Source: Lichenicoccus sp963693035 (GTDB lineage: Bacteria; Pseudomonadota; Alphaproteobacteria; Acetobacterales; Acetobacteraceae). From it: 64,000 nucleotides of DNA. The stretch is taken from positions 1 through 64,000 of the forward strand of contig CAXMMQ010000001.1 in the NCBI GenBank assembly GCA_963693035.2. Reading direction: 5' to 3'. Shown one piece after another: positions 9,518-19,873 of this stretch (the stretch's first letter is position 1; the number at the start of each line of letters is the position of its first letter). Both the position numbers and the translations under genes were made by a program. The notes below the pieces were generated by a model that did no database searches, was not told where the DNA came from, and saw only the letters and a list, made by a program, of their open reading frames with translations.

Positions 9518-11695
9518 ATGAACGCGATCGCACCGTCGGCCAGCCGCCGCAGCATGCTGAAGGGCGGACTTGCCATCAGCGGCGGCCTGCTGCTCGGGCT
9601 GCACCTCCCCAGCATCGCCAGGGCGGCCGATGCGGCCGGCGCCGCGACTGGCGCTCTATTCGCACCGAACGCCTATATCCGCATCGATCGCGAAGGCGCG
9701 GTCACGCTGATCATGCCTGACACCGAATGCGGCCAGGGCATCTGGACCTCGACGGCGATGCTGCTCGCCGAGGAGCTCGAGGTCGGCATGGACCAGGTCC
9801 GGCTGCAGGCCGCACCGCCCGACAACAAGCGCTATGCGAGCCCGCTGCTCGGCGAGCAGGCAACCGGCGGTTCGGCCTCGACACGCGCCGACTGGCTCCC
9901 GCTGCGCAAGGCGGCGGCCGCGGCGCGGACCATGCTGGTGCAGGCGGCCGCCCGGCGCTGGAGCGTCGATCCCGCAACCTGCACGGCGGCGCGTGCCGTG
10001 GTGACCCATGCCGCAAGCGGCCGGACGCTCGCCTATGGCGCGCTGGTCGACGATGCGACGCTGCTGCCGGTGCCCGACGGCGTCAAGCTCAAGGATGCCG
10101 CCGCGTTCAAGCTGATTGGTACGCCGCAGAAGCGGCTCGACACGCCGGACAAGGTGAACGGCCGCGCGATCTACGGCATCGACATAAAGCTGCCGGGCCT
10201 GAAGATCGGGACCGTGTCGGCGAGCCCGGTGCGCGGCGGCCGGCTGGTCTCCATCAACGAGGCGGCGGCGCGCGCGGTGCCCGGCGTGCGCGACGTGGTG
10301 AAGCTCGACGACGCCTATGCGGTGATCGGTGACCATATGTGGGCGGCGAAACAGGGGCTGCAGGCGGCGGCTGCGGTCTGGGATGACGGGCCGAATGCCG
10401 GCGTGTCGTCCGCAGGCCTGATCCATGCGCTGGATGTGGCGTCGCAGACCGCGGGCGTGGTTGCCAAGCACGAGGGCGACGCTGCGGCGGCGATCAAGGC
10501 GGCGGCGAAGACCATCGACTTGGTCTACGAGCTTCCGTTCCTGTCGCATGCGCCGATGGAGCCGATCAACACCACGATCCATGTGCGGCCGGACGGGGCC
10601 GATCTCTGGGTCGGCACCCAGGTGCCGGTGCGCGCGCAGATGACGGTGGCGCACGAGACCGGGCTCTCGCCGGAGACGGTCCAGGTGCACAACCAGATCA
10701 TGGGCGGCGCCTTCGGCCGCCGGCTCGACGTCGACAGCATCACCCAGGCAGCGCGGATCGCCAAGCACCTCGACTATCCAGTGAAGCTGATCTGGACCCG
10801 CGAGGAGGATATCCAGCACGACCTGTACCGGCCCTCGTACTATGACCGGATCTCAGCCGGCCTGGATGCGAAGGGCGCGATCGTCGGCTGGACGCACCGG
10901 GTCACCGGCTCGTCGGTGATGGCCCGCTGGGCGCCTCCGGGCATGAAGCAGGGCGGCAGGCTCGATCCCGACGCGGTCGAGGGTGCGGCCGAAACACCGT
11001 ACGACCTGCCGGCGCATCACGTCGAATATGTGCGCGCGGAGCCGCAGGGACTGACCACGGCCTGGTGGCGCGGCGTCGGGCCGACGCACAACGTGTTCGT
11101 GGTCGAAAGCGTCATCGACGAGCTGGCCGGCGCCGCCGCGCAGGACCCGGTCGCGTTCCGCACTGGCCTGCTCGGCAAGAATCCGCGCGCGCTCGCCGTG
11201 CTCGAACTCGCGGCCTCGAAATCCGGCTGGGGCCAGGCGCCCCCGAAGGGACGCGGTCGCGGGGTGGCGCTGCAGTTCGCGTTCGGGAGCTACCTCTGCG
11301 CCGTGCTGGAAGTCGAGGTCACGCCGGACGGCTCGGTGCGTGTGCATCACGCCGACGTCGCGGTGGATTGCGGGCCGGTCGTCAATCCCGACACGATACG
11401 GGCGCAGATCGAGGGCGGGCTCATCTTCGGGCTGACGATGGCGCTGTACAGCGAAATCACGCTCAGCAACGGCCGTGTCGACCAGAGCAACTTCCACGAC
11501 TACCGCATGATGCGCATCAACGAGGCGCCGGTGATCGACGTGCATATCGCCGACAACCCGGGCGGCTCGATCGGCGGCATCGGCGAGACCGGCACCGCGA
11601 TCGCAGCCCCCGCCCTGGCGAATGCCATCTTCGCCGCCAGCGGGCGACGCCTGCGCCGCATTCCGTTTGCCACCGGCCAGTTGACATCGGCATGA
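9518..11695 (+). CDS. iorB: Molybdopterin-binding large subunit of isoquinoline 1-oxidoreductase/aldehyde dehydrogenase type, Tat-exported
   Basis: This is the catalytic subunit (725 residues) of a molybdenum hydroxylase. The N-terminus has a twin-arginine motif SRRSMLKGG followed by a hydrophobic stretch, so the folded complex is sent to the periplasm. Family marks include PDTECGQGIWTS near the N-terminus, QIMGGAFGRRLD, TAWWRGVG and the C-terminal GIGETGTAIAAP, which holds the catalytic Glu. A strong GAGAGGGAGGGG precedes the ATG. Its stop overlaps the next start as ATGA. Close relatives oxidise isoquinoline or aldehydes and donate electrons to haem c. Here the downstream cytochrome supports an aldehyde or heterocycle dehydrogenase linked to the respiratory chain. 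Confidence 0.88.
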   Translation: MNAIAPSASRRSMLKGGLAISGGLLLGLHLPSIARAADAAGAATGALFAPNAYIRIDREGAVTLIMPDTECGQGIWTSTAMLLAEELEVGMDQVRLQAAPPDNKRYASPLLGEQATGGSASTRADWLPLRKAAAAARTMLVQAAARRWSVDPATCTAARAVVTHAASGRTLAYGALVDDATLLPVPDGVKLKDAAAFKLIGTPQKRLDTPDKVNGRAIYGIDIKLPGLKIGTVSASPVRGGRLVSINEAAARAVPGVRDVVKLDDAYAVIGDHMWAAKQGLQAAAAVWDDGPNAGVSSAGLIHALDVASQTAGVVAKHEGDAAAAIKAAAKTIDLVYELPFLSHAPMEPINTTIHVRPDGADLWVGTQVPVRAQMTVAHETGLSPETVQVHNQIMGGAFGRRLDVDSITQAARIAKHLDYPVKLIWTREEDIQHDLYRPSYYDRISAGLDAKGAIVGWTHRVTGSSVMARWAPPGMKQGGRLDPDAVEGAAETPYDLPAHHVEYVRAEPQGLTTAWWRGVGPTHNVFVVESVIDELAGAAAQDPVAFRTGLLGKNPRALAVLELAASKSGWGQAPPKGRGRGVALQFAFGSYLCAVLEVEVTPDGSVRVHHADVAVDCGPVVNPDTIRAQIEGGLIFGLTMALYSEITLSNGRVDQSNFHDYRMMRINEAPVIDVHIADNPGGSIGGIGETGTAIAAPALANAIFAASGRRLRRIPFATGQLTSA

Positions 11696-12963
11696 GCCGA
11701 AGCATGAGGCGGCATCTGCAAACGCTCGGACCAGCCCTGGGCCTCGCGATGCTGTGCGCGTCGGCACTCGCCGGTCCGGCCCGCAGCCAGAGCGCCGACC
11801 TGGTCCATCGTGGCGAGTACCTGACGCGGGCCGCGGATTGCCAGGCCTGCCACTCCGCGGCCGGTGGTGGCGCATTCGCTGGCGGACGCGCCTTCACGCT
11901 GCCGATGGGCGAGCTGTATTCGCCCAACATCACGCCCGACCGCCAGACCGGCATTGGCAACTATACCGACGACGAGTTCGTGCGCGTGCTGCACAGCGGT
12001 GTGGCACCCGGCGGCAGGCATCTCTATCCGGCGATGCCGTACAATTCCTACACCCTGATGACGCGCGAGGATGCGCTCGCCATCAAGGCCTATCTGTTCA
12101 GCCTGACGCCAGTGCATGCGACGCCGCCTGCGAACCGGATGTCGTTTCCGTACAATATCCGCGCCGTGATGATCGGCTGGAACCTGATCAACAATCCCGA
12201 CCGCCGCTTCGCTGCCGATGCAGCCAAGTCAGCCGACTGGAACCGCGGCGCCTATCTCGTCGAGGCGCTCGGCCACTGCGCGCAATGCCATACGCCGCGC
12301 ACCGCAACCCAGGGGCTCGACACCGCGCACGCCTATGCCGGCGCCGTGCAGCAGGGCTGGACCGCCTACAACCTGACCAGCGACGCCACCCATGGCCTGA
12401 AGAGCTGGAGCGACGCGGCCCTGGAGCAATATCTGTCCACCGGCCATGCCGATGGGCACGGCCCGGCGTCCGGCCCGATGGCCGATGCGGTGCAATACAG
12501 CCTGCGCTACCTGACGCCGTCCGACATCCAAGCCATCGTGGTCTATCTGCGCAGCATCCCGGCGCAGCCGGATGGGCCCGAGCCGCCGCCGCCGGTGGTC
12601 ACCGCACAGGCGCCCGCCGCGATGGGCCAGCAGATCTTCGCCGAGGCCTGCGCCGGCTGCCACCTGCCCGGCGGCGACGGGCGGCAGTCGCAATGGGCGG
12701 CTCTGCGCGGCGACCACAGCCTGGGCGATCCGAGTGCCACCAACATGCTGCAGGTGCTCGCGCACGGCTCGCAGATCCAGACCGCCCAGGGCCTGATGTT
12801 CATGCACGCCTTCACCCGCGCCTACACCGATCCGGAACTGGCGGCGGTCGCGAACTACGCGATCGGGCAGTTCGGCGGCCGGCAGGGCGAGGTCACGGCG
12901 CAGCAGGTCAAGGCCGCGCGGGACGCCGCCGAGAAGACGGAGAAGATCGGCTCGGGGTCCTGA
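11692..12963 (+). CDS. Three-haem cytochrome c, dehydrogenase electron-acceptor subunit
   Basis: This is a periplasmic cytochrome c of 423 residues with three CXXCH haem sites: CQACH (50-54), CAQCH (196-200) and CAGCH (320-324). Met ligands are plausible in MPYNSY and similar segments. The N-terminal hydrophobic segment, ending near ALAGPARSQS, is a Sec signal. The architecture matches the cytochrome subunits of membrane alcohol/aldehyde dehydrogenases of acetic acid bacteria and their relatives. It starts 4 bases inside the end of the molybdopterin subunit gene, so it is the third member of that operon. It would pass electrons from the Mo enzyme to quinone or a terminal oxidase. Confidence 0.9.
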   Translation: MSRSMRRHLQTLGPALGLAMLCASALAGPARSQSADLVHRGEYLTRAADCQACHSAAGGGAFAGGRAFTLPMGELYSPNITPDRQTGIGNYTDDEFVRVLHSGVAPGGRHLYPAMPYNSYTLMTREDALAIKAYLFSLTPVHATPPANRMSFPYNIRAVMIGWNLINNPDRRFAADAAKSADWNRGAYLVEALGHCAQCHTPRTATQGLDTAHAYAGAVQQGWTAYNLTSDATHGLKSWSDAALEQYLSTGHADGHGPASGPMADAVQYSLRYLTPSDIQAIVVYLRSIPAQPDGPEPPPPVVTAQAPAAMGQQIFAEACAGCHLPGGDGRQSQWAALRGDHSLGDPSATNMLQVLAHGSQIQTAQGLMFMHAFTRAYTDPELAAVANYAIGQFGGRQGEVTAQQVKAARDAAEKTEKIGSGS

Positions 12964-13062
12964 CGCCGACGCTGCGGCGTTCACGGTCTGGTGCGAGCAA
13001 GTTGATGCGACCGTTCGCGGGAGCGGGCGTTGGCTGCGTCCCCACCGTCTAGGAAACAATCG

Positions 13063-13575
13063 ATGCCCGCGCCGGAAAGCCTCAAGGAAGTCTACACGGA
13101 TGAGCTGAAGGATCTTTGGTCGGCGAATGACCAGATGACGAAGGCTATCAGGACCCTCTCCGAGAAGGTTCATGACAAGAAGCTGAAGGAGCTGTTCGAA
13201 GGCTCTCATGCCGGAATCGAGAAGCATACGGAGACCCTGAAGTCCCTCCTCGATTCCACCGGCGGCGAGATCGAAAAGGAGCACTGCAAGGGCATGGAGG
13301 GCTTGGTGAAGGAAGCCCTGAAGCACGGGATCAAGGAGGCACCGGAGGATGGCGACCTGCTCGATATCGTGCTGATCGCGCAATATCAGCGGATGTCGCA
13401 CTATGGTGTGACGGGCTTCGGCACGGCTGCCGCTTATGCAGGTGCTCTTGGTCTCAAGGACGACGTAAAGAAACTCAAGGCGATCGTCGCAGAGATCTAC
13501 CAAGCCGACGAATACACCAGCAAGCAGGGCGATCGGCTGGCGAAGCTGGCCGCAAAGCACGCGGCCGCTGCCTAG
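13063..13575 (+). CDS. Ferritin-like DUF892 (YciE/YciF-type) protein
   Basis: This is a small all-alpha protein of 170 residues. The opening LKEVYTDELKDLWSANDQMTKAI is the usual start of DUF892 proteins. It is followed by four helical segments with regularly spaced Glu and His (FEGSHAGIEKHTETL, IAQYQRMSHYG, IYQADEYTSKQG) consistent with a ferritin-like four-helix bundle. These proteins are linked to stress responses and their molecular role is not settled. AGGA lies 8 bases upstream of the ATG. It stands alone, with a hairpin separating it from the converging peptidase gene. The Lys/Glu-rich composition differs from the Ala/Arg-rich neighbours, as is usual for this family. Confidence 0.88.
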   Translation: MPAPESLKEVYTDELKDLWSANDQMTKAIRTLSEKVHDKKLKELFEGSHAGIEKHTETLKSLLDSTGGEIEKEHCKGMEGLVKEALKHGIKEAPEDGDLLDIVLIAQYQRMSHYGVTGFGTAAAYAGALGLKDDVKKLKAIVAEIYQADEYTSKQGDRLAKLAAKHAAAA

Positions 13576-13633
13576 GATCGAGACACTCGTATCTGCTTGG
13601 TGAGGCCGGCGCGTCGGCCTGGCGCCGGGCTGT

Positions 13634-13656
13634 GGGCGCCCTTCAGCAAGGCGCCC
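13634..13656. terminator. Hairpin between convergent DUF892 and S9 peptidase genes
   Basis: GGGCGCC(C)TT and AAGGCGCCC flank the loop CAGC, giving a 9-bp stem with one bulged C. It sits between two converging stops and is likely a bidirectional terminator. Confidence 0.5.
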
Positions 13657-13658
13657 CT

Positions 13659-15743
<2,085 letters not shown>

Positions 15744-15888
15744 GCCGGACGCCTTACCCGACCGGCGACGGCGCGCCAAATCCTCGAGCGGACGACCTGT
15801 CGACGGCAGGCCAAGCTTCACCGGAACTTCACATAGCGGGATGGCTCCAGAAACTAAGACAGGGCGTCAGGAATTGGTCAGGTTTCGC

Positions 15889-18138
15889 ATGCCTAAGCTC
15901 AGGCGTCTGGGGTCCGTCACGACGGCGGCGTTCGTTGTCGCAGCCTGTGCGCTGCCCGCCTCGCGCCGATCGTTCGCCCAGGCAAGCGCCGAACAAGCCG
16001 CGAGCGCGGACACCTCGCCCCCTGCCGAGAGCGTGCAGGTCAACGGGCACGTCTTCCCGGGCGCCGCTTCGGCGCAGGCGCCGTCGCAGGGGTCGCTCAC
16101 CCAGATCCAGCCGAGCGCGGTGATCGGCCAGCGCTACATCCAGGAGAACGTGCCGGCGACCTCCAACTACGACGACATCATCCGGCTGACGCCGAGTGCG
16201 ATGGATATCGATCCCAACGGTCCCGGACTGCAGCAGGATTTCGGCCAGAGCATACGCGGCCTGCAATACACCCAGTTCAGCGTGCTGTTCGACGGCGTGC
16301 AGGTTCCAGGCTCGCCGAGCAACCTTTCGCCACAGCCGGCCGCCTATTTCGTGGCGCACGACCTTTCCGGCATCGTCGTCAACCGCGGCCCGGGGCCGGC
16401 CTCGACCGTCGGGTCGGCGACGTTCGGCGGGGATGTCGAACTTTCCTCGCGCGATCCGTCGACCACGATGCGCTTCAACCCGTATGCAACCTTCGGCAGC
16501 TTCGGGACCAAGCTCTACGGCTTGCAGGCGGATACCGGGGCACTCGGCGGCGTGTTCGGCGACGGCAGGCTGATGATCGACATCCAGCGCAACGAAAGCC
16601 GCGGCGCCTCGACCGGCACCAGTGACGAGCGGCGCAACCTGTTCCTCAAATATATCCAGCCGATCGGCGCCGACACCACGCTGACGGCGGCGGTCAACCT
16701 AGACAACGCCGTGACCGACACGCCATACGGCACCTCGCTCGCACTGATCGACACGTATGGGCGGAATTTCTCGCTCAACGACGATCCGCGCTCGCAGGCC
16801 TACGGCCCGTACAACCGCGACAACTACACGACGGATTTCGAATACATCAAGCTCGACCACGATTTCGGCAGCGGGCTGGGCGTGTCGGACCAGGCCTATA
16901 CCACCGCCTTCTATCACCGCGGCACGCAGACGTCGGACACCTCGCTTACCACGCCCAACCTCACCACGACGGCGACACGCACGTACTTCCTGAACGGCGT
17001 GCGCACCGTGCTGGACAACGACGTGCCCGGCGCCGCCTACAAGAACGACTACCGGGCGTGGGGCGACATCCTGCGCTTGGCCTACGACACCGGCTTCGGC
17101 CAGTTGCGCACCGGCGCCTGGTTCGAGAGCGAGGACAACCCGCTCTACAAGACCAATGTCGTGCTGACGCGCAACGACCTGCCGTACACGACGTCGCGGA
17201 CCGCATCACCATACCAGTACCGCTATTTCGATCGGCTGACGACGGCACAGCCCTATATCGAGTTCGCCTGGCGACCGACTGCGCGCCTGACGGTAACTGT
17301 CGGCGTCAAGTACAGCTCGGTGACGCGGGCGCTGAACGGCCCGCTGGTGCGCACGGTGAAGCGCGCGGCGGATGACCATGCGACCTACAACAAGGCGCTG
17401 CCGTCGATCGACCTGAACTACCGTGTCGCGACCGGGCTGTCGGTGTATGCGCAGGCCGCCAAGGGCTATCTGACGCCGCCACTCAACGTGTTCTACGCCT
17501 CGATCGTGAGCAGCGTGCAGCCCTCGACCACCGACAACTACCAGGTTGGCAGCGTCTATCAGCACCGCTGGCTGTCGGCCGACGCCGACCTGTATTACAT
17601 CCGCTACCAGAACTACATCGCGGCCACCACGCTCGGCACCAACACGCTTTATACCAACCAGGGTTCGGCGCACTTCAAGGGTGTCGAGGTCGAGGCGACG
17701 GCACAGGTCGGCTACGGCTTTGCGCTGTATGCCAACGGCTCGCTCAACGATGCCAACTACCTCAACGGCGCCTCGGTCGCCCAGGCGCCGCGCCGCACCG
17801 GCGTTGCCGGATTGCTGTTCGACCGCACCAACCTTGCGCTCGAAGGGGATCGTGTTGGGTTCTCGCTGCTTGACAAGGATGTCGGTCCGCAATGGGGCGT
17901 GGATACCGGGTTCAAGAACAAGTATCCGATCAAGTCGTACGACACGCTCGATCTTTCGGTGCACTACGTGCTGCCGGTCCTGCGCGGACGCCATGTCGAA
18001 CTCGGCATGCAGGCGACCAATCTGCTGAACAATCTGAGCCTGATCGGCTACGCGGGTGCTGCGGCGGGCAACGGCGAGCCGCTGTACTGGGTCAATCCGG
18101 GGCGCGGCCTGTTCTTCAATATTGCCGCGGTCATCTGA
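15889..18138 (+). CDS. TonB-dependent outer-membrane receptor (paralogue 1)
   Basis: This is a TonB-gated outer-membrane transporter of 749 residues. A signal peptide (MPKLRRLG... to FAQA) is followed by a possible TonB-box-like stretch, ESVQVNG. The plug domain (about 70-210) contains QQDFGQSIRGLQYTQFSVLFDGV and VNRGPGPAS. The C-terminal half is a 22-strand-type barrel with alternating aromatic strands and an aromatic-containing C-terminus. ATG at 15889 gives the best signal peptide; 15841 is an in-frame alternative. It is clearly paralogous to the receptor at 24.7-27.0 kb. The ligand is not identifiable. The gene overlaps the converging sulfotransferase gene by 8 bases. Confidence 0.9.
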   Translation: MPKLRRLGSVTTAAFVVAACALPASRRSFAQASAEQAASADTSPPAESVQVNGHVFPGAASAQAPSQGSLTQIQPSAVIGQRYIQENVPATSNYDDIIRLTPSAMDIDPNGPGLQQDFGQSIRGLQYTQFSVLFDGVQVPGSPSNLSPQPAAYFVAHDLSGIVVNRGPGPASTVGSATFGGDVELSSRDPSTTMRFNPYATFGSFGTKLYGLQADTGALGGVFGDGRLMIDIQRNESRGASTGTSDERRNLFLKYIQPIGADTTLTAAVNLDNAVTDTPYGTSLALIDTYGRNFSLNDDPRSQAYGPYNRDNYTTDFEYIKLDHDFGSGLGVSDQAYTTAFYHRGTQTSDTSLTTPNLTTTATRTYFLNGVRTVLDNDVPGAAYKNDYRAWGDILRLAYDTGFGQLRTGAWFESEDNPLYKTNVVLTRNDLPYTTSRTASPYQYRYFDRLTTAQPYIEFAWRPTARLTVTVGVKYSSVTRALNGPLVRTVKRAADDHATYNKALPSIDLNYRVATGLSVYAQAAKGYLTPPLNVFYASIVSSVQPSTTDNYQVGSVYQHRWLSADADLYYIRYQNYIAATTLGTNTLYTNQGSAHFKGVEVEATAQVGYGFALYANGSLNDANYLNGASVAQAPRRTGVAGLLFDRTNLALEGDRVGFSLLDKDVGPQWGVDTGFKNKYPIKSYDTLDLSVHYVLPVLRGRHVELGMQATNLLNNLSLIGYAGAAAGNGEPLYWVNPGRGLFFNIAAVI

Positions 18139-19756
18139 CCGGGGCGAGCGACGCGAGCGACCCGAGCCAGGCCTCGTAGCGGCGCCATGCACCTGCGGCC
18201 TCCGTGGAAATCGGCCTTCGGACCTGCCATTTGCTCGGCGTGTGCACCGCGCGCGGGTTCAGTTCGGGCCGCAGGCAGGCATCCGACCAGGAGAGGCCGC
18301 AGGCCGACAGCAGGCGCCGGATCACCGCCTCCGGAGTGGCGACCAGCTCCTCGTAGACCACTTCGTGCAGGCGCTCCGACGGCAGCACGCGCCGCCAGTG
18401 CGCCGCCAGCCGCTCGACTGCGCCGATCGCGGCCACCAAAGCGTCGCCGCCGGTCGGAAAGGCGACGTGCTGGTTGAAATAGGTGCGGTGGATCGACAGG
18501 GCGGTATCGATCGGGCTGCGGCTGCACAGGATGATGGTGGCATCCGGCAGCGCTGCGTGGATCAGGCCGGCCTGCAGGATGTTGAACGGGCTCTTGTCGG
18601 TGACACGCGCCGCCCTGGGCGCAAGCTGGTGCAGCAGCCGCAGGTACTGTAAGGCCGAGGCCGCCGGATCCTGCGTTTCGGCGTGCCCGGTCCAGAACGG
18701 CAGCTCGCCGCCGGCATGCACCTGGGGGTGCGCCGACAGGATATGCTCGACCAGGGTGGTGCCGGTACGTGGCAGTCCGATGACCAGGACCGGCGTCGCA
18801 TCGCGCTGTCCGCGCGGGGCAGGCGCGGTGACGCTCTCGGAGGTATGGAGCGCGATCAGGCGGTCGATGCGGGCTTCGAAGGCCGCGGCATCGAAGCGGC
18901 AGAGGGTGCGGCGCCACTCATCCGCCAGGTCGTAGTGCCGCATCGCGCGGGCAGGGTCGTCGAGGTCGTCGAAGGCCTTGCCGAGGGCGAGGTGGAGTTT
19001 CAGCAGGAGTTCGGTCGGCAGGTTGGGAGTGGCGAGTGCGGCCTGCATGCGCGCGATCAGCTCGCCATCGTCAGGTGTGAGGCGGCGGCAGCGCACCAGT
19101 TCGTAGTAGCTGCCGGCCAGTTGCGGCGCATCGCGGGTGGCCCGGTCGAGCAGGTCGAAGGCCTCCTGGAAGCGGCCGGCGCTGGACGCGATCATACCGA
19201 GCAGCTCGGTGGCGGAAAGCGCCGCCGGGTCCAGCGTCAGCAGCTGGCGCAGCGCCCGCTCCGCCTCGGCATCGCGGCCCCCGGCCAGCAAGGCGCGGGC
19301 ATTGGCCAGCCGGGTCAGGCTGGTCCTCGGCGTGCCGGCGGCCGCACGCCGGAAGGCGGCGATGGCCTCGGGGGCACGGCCCAGCGTCTCAAGCAGGGCG
19401 CCTGCATGATAACGTGCCTCGACCAGCGACGGCTGCAGGCGGGATGCCTCCTGATAGGCGGCGAGGGCTCGGGCGTCGTCGCCCAGCCCCTGCAGCGCGA
19501 TGCCGAGATGCAGATGGACAAGGGCAAAGCCTGGATCGCGGGCCAGCGCGGCCCTGAAGGCTTCCACTGCCTCGTCAGGGCGCCCGGCCTGCAGGCAGAC
19601 CTGGCCAAGATCGTGCCGGAGGCCGGCATGCCCGGGTGCTGCGGCCGCCGCTGCATAGAGCAGAGGCAGCGCGTCGGCCGGTCGGCCTTCCCGGACAAGT
19701 TGACCGGCGCGCAGCAGGCGAGGATCGGTGGTGGCAGGCTCAGGTCGGCGTGGCAT
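18131..19756 (-). CDS. TPR-containing sulfotransferase
   Basis: The protein has 541 residues. Residues about 15-280 form tandem tetratricopeptide repeats (pattern GRPDEAVEAFRAALARDPGFA...LG). Residues 320-530 are a P-loop sulfotransferase domain with the PAPS 5'-phosphosulfate loop GLPRTGTTLVE (327-337) and a 3'-phosphate-binding-type segment ILCSRSPIDTALSIH. It would transfer sulfate from PAPS to an unknown acceptor, with the TPRs probably recognising a protein partner. Such genes are often seen beside TonB receptors in proteobacteria, and here two receptors flank it. No signal peptide is present, so the product is cytoplasmic. Confidence 0.88.
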   Translation of the reverse strand: MPRRPEPATTDPRLLRAGQLVREGRPADALPLLYAAAAAAPGHAGLRHDLGQVCLQAGRPDEAVEAFRAALARDPGFALVHLHLGIALQGLGDDARALAAYQEASRLQPSLVEARYHAGALLETLGRAPEAIAAFRRAAAGTPRTSLTRLANARALLAGGRDAEAERALRQLLTLDPAALSATELLGMIASSAGRFQEAFDLLDRATRDAPQLAGSYYELVRCRRLTPDDGELIARMQAALATPNLPTELLLKLHLALGKAFDDLDDPARAMRHYDLADEWRRTLCRFDAAAFEARIDRLIALHTSESVTAPAPRGQRDATPVLVIGLPRTGTTLVEHILSAHPQVHAGGELPFWTGHAETQDPAASALQYLRLLHQLAPRAARVTDKSPFNILQAGLIHAALPDATIILCSRSPIDTALSIHRTYFNQHVAFPTGGDALVAAIGAVERLAAHWRRVLPSERLHEVVYEELVATPEAVIRRLLSACGLSWSDACLRPELNPRAVHTPSKWQVRRPISTEAAGAWRRYEAWLGSLASLAPVR

Positions 19757-19873
19757 GGAGCGCAGGCGGCTTCATTGGTTGAAGCGGTTATCATAGGCCG
19801 ACCCATCCGTTTCCCGACAGGCCGCGGGGAGACCGCAACCTGCCGGGCCGGACGCTGACGTTCGTGATCGGGT

